Below are positions 58,738-64,000 of a stretch of DNA of 64,000 nt, one piece after another. The DNA is taken from positions 2,672,755 to 2,736,754 of the forward strand of contig NC_063175.1 of NCBI RefSeq assembly GCF_023159225.1, written 5' to 3'. Position numbers and translations under genes: made by a program. This DNA is from Perognathus longimembris pacificus. Taxonomy: Eukaryota; Chordata; Mammalia; Rodentia; Heteromyidae. Under the pieces are notes generated by a model. That model did not search any database, was not told the origin of the DNA, and saw only the letters and a list, made by a program, of their open reading frames with translations. The first letter of the stretch is position 1. Every line of letters starts with the position of its first letter.

Positions 58738-59065
58738 CTTAGTCCATTCTGTGTCACATAACATCTGAGGCTGATTTTTTTATAATGCTTAGAAATGTAT
58801 TGGCTCACAGTTCTGGAGACTTTCATGTCCAGAATCAAGGTGCCATCAGTGATTTTGTGAGAACCCTTTTGCTGCACCCTTGCAGAGCAGAAATGGCAAG
58901 AGAGCAAACCCAGCTCCCATGCGCCCTTTCTATAAAACTTTAATCTAGTCGTGAAGGCAACATTGTCACATAAGAGTTAACCAACTCTCATGATTAAATC
59001 TAGGGGACACTGCCTAAATCTTCCCTTATCCTAGCCCTAGCAAGTTGAAATGCTTGCTTCCAAAT
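58738..59065 (-). repeat. MaLR (MLT1-like) LTR, minus strand
   Basis: CTTAGTCCATTCTGTGTCAC, GAAATGTATTGGCTCACAG, TTCTGGAGACTTTCATGTCC, AGAATCAAGGTGCCATCAG, GAGCAAACCCAGCTCCCATG and CTCATGATTAAATCTAGG follow the reverse of an MLT1-type LTR for over 300 bases. Confidence 0.75.
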
Positions 59066-59359
59066 ACAGTTGGGAGGAGTTTTGTTCAATGACTTGTGAT
59101 CATTTCAGCCAGTTCTTGGTGCTAAAGCCATTTTGGAAACTGATTGGGACAGTCTCCCAGACTCCTTAGACATACTATTATAGTAAATATCACTGAAGAT
59201 AAAGAGAAGAATTGTTGACATGACTCAGGATTCTGGTACCACTTTGATTTTATGTTTTTTTTGTAGCAATCCTGTGCTATTACAAAAAGTAACACTAAGT
59301 TGAATAAATTTTAAGAATTATCTAAGTTCTGTACTGGGCTTTATTGTTTATATCACTAC

Positions 59360-59602
59360 TGTGAATAGTAGCTGTCTCTTTTTTATTGTTATAGTAACGG
59401 TGTTATACAGAGTTAAATAAGTCAAGTAATGAGTACATTTCTTTTTTAACAGTGTCACTCCTTCCTTCATTTTGTTTTTCCCTTCTGACCTCCCACACAA
59501 GTTGTATAGTTAGTTCATTTTCAACATAGTGTCTAGTGAGTATCACTGATGCATTTGTTCACACTTTGTCCCACCATTTCTCTGCTCCCCCTTACCCTCC
59601 CC
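59360..59602 (-). repeat. Old L1 3' end, minus strand
   Basis: The reverse complement gives CACTATGTTGAAAATGAACT, AACTATACAACTTGTGTGGG, a purine-rich stretch, AGAAATGTACTCATTACTTG and ACAATAAAAA, the L1 3' UTR pattern, with the usual strong G tract weakened. It is as old as the tails at 34251 and 34735. Confidence 0.7.
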
Positions 59603-59763
59603 AAACAGATAAATTGACACACAAGACCAAAAGTACAGAAAACAAAAACAGTGACAAAACAGAAAAAAACAGTAATATAAATCCTTTTGTTTCCACATAC
59701 ATACCAATATATATCCCTAATATATGTGTATATATCACTTATGTAGATGTATATATGTACACA

Positions 59764-59797
<34 letters not shown>

Positions 59798-60814
59798 ACT
59801 AGGACCCACAATGCTGCTTAAAAAGAAAAGCTGAGCCACCCAGAATGGGGACCTCCAGATGAACTTCAAATCAGACCATTAATACTTCTAGAACATAGTA
59901 CGATCGGACTTCACAAACAACCTCAAAATTCCCATACACATCAACTACACAAGACAAAGTGTGAGCTTCATGAATCAGAATTTTCTCAAAATATCATAGC
60001 AATACCCCATGTCAGATTTTCAAAACTCCAAATGTTAGAAACTTTTTCAAAACTTCCAGAAAATATCTCTGATGAGAGTTTTGTTGCCCAACAGCATTAT
60101 TGTGTTAGCCTAATGATTCCTTTATGTGCATTACTTGGCTTTCTGTAATTGTCAAAGCAACTTCTATAACTACAAAATAAATTCTGATGAATGTAGAATG
60201 AGTGGGAAGCCAAACTTTTGGAAACATTTATTATGTCTGAAGTCTTCTGATTCCTTATTAATTCTACTAAATTAGATAAGTTGAAAGGAAAATGGGGACA
60301 TGTTTACCATATCAAAATGAAAAATAATAGGAAAAATTGAGAAGATTTCTAATTTTCCTAGATTTGCCTAAATAATTTATGTTAAAAAATTTTAAATTTT
60401 AATCACTAGTAATAAATGCATCTATTTATGTAAAAGAAAAATAAATATGACAATAGGGCATGTGTAAGTTAAAGGAGAATGTGTAATCACAAATATAATG
60501 CTAAATCTCTCCTATGATGACTAGAATTTTAACATTGAAATCAGCATAACTAGGTTTACCATCGGTCCACGGGACAGTGTAACTACTGATGTGCATCCAG
60601 CCATTATAAATTGTTATATAGAGAGTGTTATATAGTACAATATAGACCTTCCACACAACATGATAGGCAAGACTCTACTATGTAATAATGGAAAGTACAT
60701 TTTGGTGGCATCTCTATAGTAAACATAAAGTTCATCATGTTTTCTAGCCAGCTTCAATTTTCTTTTACAAAATAATGAGTCACTAATCCTCCACTCAGAA
60801 AACATTTGAATATG
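59603..60814. other. Unique DNA with a (CA)n run
   Basis: A (CA)n run lies at 59765-59795 after alternating TATATGTA-type sequence. No gene or other repeat family recognised. Confidence 0.5.
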
Positions 60815-60976
60815 AAGGTTTGAAGCCAGCAGCTCAGGCAAAAAAAGTCTATGAGACTCCAATTAGCCAATAAAATAAACGTGGACAGAAGGAGCTGCTC
60901 AAGGGGTAGCACCAATCATGAAAAAGATGAGCCAGAGTTCAAGGCTCTGAACTCAAGCCTTGGTACTGACACAAAA
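60815..60976 (+). repeat. Old Geo-type SINE fragment
   Basis: GGTTTGAAGCCAGCAGCTCAGG, GTCTATGAGACTCCAATTAGCC, GCTGCTCAAGGGGTAGCACC and CTGAACTCAAGCCTTGGTAC keep the family order. The head is missing. Confidence 0.65.
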
Positions 60977-61849
60977 TGAATCAAAGGAAGAAAAAGACTT
61001 TTAGAATGAAAAATATGTGTTTGGGAGCTAGAATTATGACGTGATTTAAATGTGATCACCAATTAACTGTAAGTAAAGTTTCTACCTGAAACAGAGATGA
61101 AACTCAGAAAAACACATATAAGACTTCTGGCCTATTATATTGTATGTTTATAGATTTTTCCCATAGATAAAAACAACTAGAAAACTATTGTAATGGCATC
61201 CATTAAAATATTGAATTATTTCTTATGCTTAGAGTCACATTAAACTTGGATCATTTAGGTAACTTTCTTATTGTCTTATTACCACATTGTTTGATAAGTA
61301 TTATTCTTTGGTAATGCAAATGAAAATTTTCAATCTTGCAATTTTCTATAATATTTTGCAATCCTGAGTATAAATATAACAAAAATTGTAAGTCTCTTCT
61401 CAGGTTACATATACAATACTCTGTGTATTAGTCTGAAGATCAAGTTTATTTCTGATTTTATATGTTTAATAAAGATGTCTGTTTTGTGAAGAATTGTTAT
61501 AGTCTCTCAGCATTTAATTAATGATTTGACACTAGCTATGTTCCACTCTCTTAGAGAACTCACATAGTAGAGTCTGATAAATTGTGAAGATCCAAAATTA
61601 CTTTCACAATACCAGTCATTCTAAAAATTATCTGTCCAATAGTGTAGTCACTCACCACTGTATGTAAATTTAAATTAATTAAAAATAATTTAAATTATAA
61701 ATTAAATTCCTAGTCTGGCTCCAGGTGAAAAGGAATACAAATGCTTCGTTCTTCACTTTCACTGCATACAACTATAAACCTAGAAAGAATGCCTGGGGGA
61801 AAAATGTCTGCATATTCAGAAACATAATTAGCAGGAGGTGCATCTATTT
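60977..61849. other. Unique AT-rich DNA, nothing identified
   Basis: No gene or repeat recognised. Confidence 0.4.
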
Positions 61850-62000
61850 GAAGTACTAAAGACTTAGTACCACATACCCAGAAAAAAAACCACAAGTGGA
61901 GTTGCAGCCCATGTAGTAGAGTTCTAGCCTTGAGCAAAAGAAACTCGGGGAAAGTGCCCAGGCCCTGAGTCCAAGCCCCATAACCAGTGGGGGAGGAAAA
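61850..62000 (+). repeat. Old IDL SINE fragment
   Basis: GTACCACATACCCAGAAAAA, GGAGTTGCAGCCCATGTAGTAGAG, GAGCAAAAGAAACTCGGGG and CCCTGAGTCCAAGCCCC keep the 3' two thirds; the tRNA-like head is lost or unreadable. A-rich end at 61996-62007. Confidence 0.65.
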
Positions 62001-62264
62001 AAAAAATCCCTAAGACAACAACTAAAATCTTGATGGCAGCCACATGAAAATAACACATTAAGTATGTAAGAATGATTCAAATCATTCTGTTTCTCATAAA
62101 TCGTTGAGGCCAAAAGGAAGTGGCAATGTTTTTATAGTATCCAATGACTATAAACACAGAATTCTACTATCTAGTTAAAAAAAAAAAAAGACAGCTTTAG
62201 CATTCAACAAATGGTTAAAGGGACCCAAAGAAATTAAGAGTTTTAGATCCCATTGGAAGTGGTC

Positions 62265-62715
62265 AAATATCCATTGATGTACTATGGAAGTATAGAATAG
62301 AACATAGGAGTTTTACTCAACCATTAGAAATAATAAAATTGTACTATTTGTAAAGAAATGGAATGACTTGGAAAAGCTTATGTTAAGTGAAATAATTCAG
62401 TCCCAGAGAACCAAAAAAAAAAAAATGACTGCATGTTTTCCCTTATAATGGAAGTAGATTTAGCTTACAAACTTCTAAGTAAATATGTTGAGTGATATTC
62501 AAGTGTATCTGAATGTATTGAATGAAATATGGTTGATACAAGTGAGATCTCAAATACAGTAATTCCTTAGAAAACCAAAATCAAAGTTCAGCAAAGTAAA
62601 ACAGAGAAAGTGAGTACTAAAAAGGGTTGGGGTGGTGTCAGAATGAAAGGGGTAGATGAAGAGGAGAAGAGGGGGAAAATGCAATCAAAATCCAATGTAT
62701 ATCCTACAAATTAAG
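62265..62715 (+). repeat. Old L1 3' region, plus strand
   Basis: AAAGAAATGGAATGACTTGG, AAAAGCTTATGTTAAGTGAAATAATTCAG is the ORF2 end and GTTTTCCCTTATAATGG leads into a degraded 3' UTR with purine-rich stretch (62640-62680). An extra A run at 62412-62424 may be a further insertion remnant. A young IDL SINE lies at its 3' side. Confidence 0.6.
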
Positions 62716-62721
62716 AATAAG

Positions 62722-62932
62722 GGGGCTGGGGATATGGCCCAGTGGCAAGAGTGTTTGCCTCGTATACATGAGGCCCTGGGTTCAATTCCCCAGCACCGCA
62801 TATACAGAAAATGGCCAGAAGTGGCACTGTGGCTCAAGTGGCAGAGTGCTAGCCTTGAGCAAGAAGAAGCCAGGGACAATGCTCAGGCCCTGAGTCCAAG
62901 CCTCAGGACTGGCAAAAATATTAAAAAAAAAA
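62722..62932 (+). mobile_element. IDL SINE
   Basis: GGGGCTGGGGATATGGCCCAG, B-box GGTTCAATTCC, GAGCAAGAAGAAGCC variant and a mixed A-rich tail. AATAAGG flanks it (about 62716-62722 and 62934-62940). Confidence 0.9.
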
Positions 62933-62961
62933 AAATAAGGGAAGGGGTGGGTAGGAATGAG

Positions 62962-63263
62962 ATGGATGAGACACATGAAGAAGTGCTCTACATCACTGGC
63001 CATAAAAGAAATGCAAATCAAAACAACATTGAGATTCCACCTCCCCCCAGTAAGAATGTCCATCAGTAGACAAATGGATCAGGAAAATGTGGTACATATA
63101 CACAATGGAATTTTATGCCTCTATCAAAAAGAATGGCATTGCCCCATTCATAAGGAAATGGAAGGACTTAGACAAAATTGTACTAAGTGAAGTGAGCTAG
63201 ACCCAAGAAAACATAAATTCTATGGTTTCCCTCATAGGGAATGATTAGTACAGGTTTAGGCTA
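62962..63263 (+). mobile_element. L1 ORF2 C-terminal fragment with internal deletion
   Basis: GAAGTGCTCTACATCACTGGCC begins in the ORF2 C-terminal part. At about 63059 it jumps from the AAGAATGTCC segment directly to CATCAGTAGACAAATGG, skipping roughly 280 bases present in other copies. It passes the ORF2 stop and ends abruptly at GTTTAGGCTAGTCAA in the 3' UTR, with no G tract and no poly(A), and joins a reversed L1. Confidence 0.85.
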
Positions 63264-64000
63264 GTCAATTATTGTCAAAGTGAAGTACAGAGGGTTACAG
63301 TTTTATATGTAAGGTGGTGAGTACATTTCTTATCCAACTTGTTACTCCTCCCTCATTTTGGCCCCCCTGCCCCCTCTTCCCCTTTTCCTTCTCCCTCCCT
63401 CCCCCACAAGTTGTACAGTTGTTTACACCAAATGGTTTTGTTAAGTATTGCTTTTGAAATGGTTTGTCTTTTTATCCTTTCCCTCTCAATTTTGGTATTC
63501 CCTTTCCCTTCCCTAGTTCTAATATATGTATATACAGAATCCAGGGTACTAAGATCAGATACAGTGATAGCAGGGGTAAAACCACGGGAAGGAAATAGGA
63601 GAGAAAAAATAAGAAAAACAAGGGCACTGTTTACATGGCATGTTGAAAATAATAAAAGCAATGATATAATTCATGTTTCTATAATGTGGAGCTCATTTCA
63701 CTTAACATCACCTTTGTCTTCATAAGGGTATAGACATTGGGCTATTGTTATCTTCTACTATGACTAACCTAAACACATACTAATTATTCCCTATGAGGGA
63801 AACCACAGAGTTCATGTTTCTTTGGGTCTGGCTCACTTCGCTTAGTATGATTTTTTTCCAAGTTCTTCCATTTCCTTAGGAATGGGGTGGTGTTGTTCTT
63901 TCTGATAGAAGCATAGAATTCCATTTTGTATATGTACCACATTTTCCTAATCCACTCATCTACTGAAGGGCATCTGGGTTGGTTCCATATTTTAGCGATG
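63264..64000 (-). mobile_element. L1 3' end, minus strand, cut by the window edge
   Basis: Starts at TTATTGTCAAAGTGAAGTAC (the L1 terminus in reverse) without the usual T-rich tail. It has the reversed G tract (63361-63404), reversed 3' UTR and reversed ORF2 end, and still reads L1 at 64000. Part of it (about 63760-63990) is the reverse of the segment at 63060-63260. Confidence 0.88.

Noticed and set aside
59533..59811. Open frames across the CA/TATATG region
   Set aside because: The reading frame is sustained by dinucleotide repeats and an old L1 tail.

Overview
The window reads as repeat-dense, AT-rich rodent genomic DNA with no recognisable host exon on either strand. Every long open frame belongs to a LINE-1 retrotransposon or a simple repeat. 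The SINE repertoire points to a geomyoid rodent such as a kangaroo rat or pocket mouse. One family is an ID-like, tRNA-headed SINE of about 200 bp. A second has a B1/7SL-like head joined to the same 3' module. I recall this pair as the IDL-Geo and Geo families of Geomyoidea; that name is from memory and unverified. Classical B1 fragments and ancient mammal-wide repeats (MIR, L2, MaLR LTRs, a Tigger DNA transposon, an old L1M-like 3' end) sit beneath them.

Layout: 1-4.1 kb is mostly unique DNA with one old Geo SINE and a minimal poly(A) insertion. 4.1-12.1 kb is a full-length but dead L1 (5' UTR, ORF1, ORF2, 3' UTR) with its target-site duplication (TSD), carrying a nested L1 tail and a nested SINE, and with another SINE at its 5' junction. 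13-18.4 kb holds SINEs, a 280-bp TTC/TCC polypyrimidine tract on a B1 tail, and a minus-strand truncated L1. 19.4-22.5 kb is a chimeric L1 with an internal duplication. 23.3-24.5 kb is a twin-primed (5'-inverted) L1. 26.5-27.8 kb is another truncated L1. 28-36 kb is mostly unique with L2, MIR, old L1 tails and SINEs. 36.37-36.95 kb is the most unusual insertion: an endogenous-retrovirus 3' end that terminates in poly(A) and is flanked by a 14-bp direct repeat, which suggests L1 machinery retroposed an ERV mRNA. 37-54 kb mixes short L1 tails, SINEs, a Tigger relic, an L2, an ERV1-like LTR split by a SINE, and an LTR split by a SINE/microsatellite. 54-62 kb holds ancient L2 and MaLR relics. 62-64 kb ends in an old L1 tail, a young SINE, and two L1 fragments joined in opposite orientation.

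The features do not form a pathway. What links them is L1 machinery: L1, SINE, poly(A)-only and ERV-mRNA insertions all carry the TSD plus A-rich tail signature of target-primed reverse transcription. Several junctions record specific variants of it: nesting, twin priming, template switching and extreme truncation. Family names are from recognition, not from a database search. Outer limits of old repeats are accurate to tens of bases; limits set by TSDs are accurate to a few bases.
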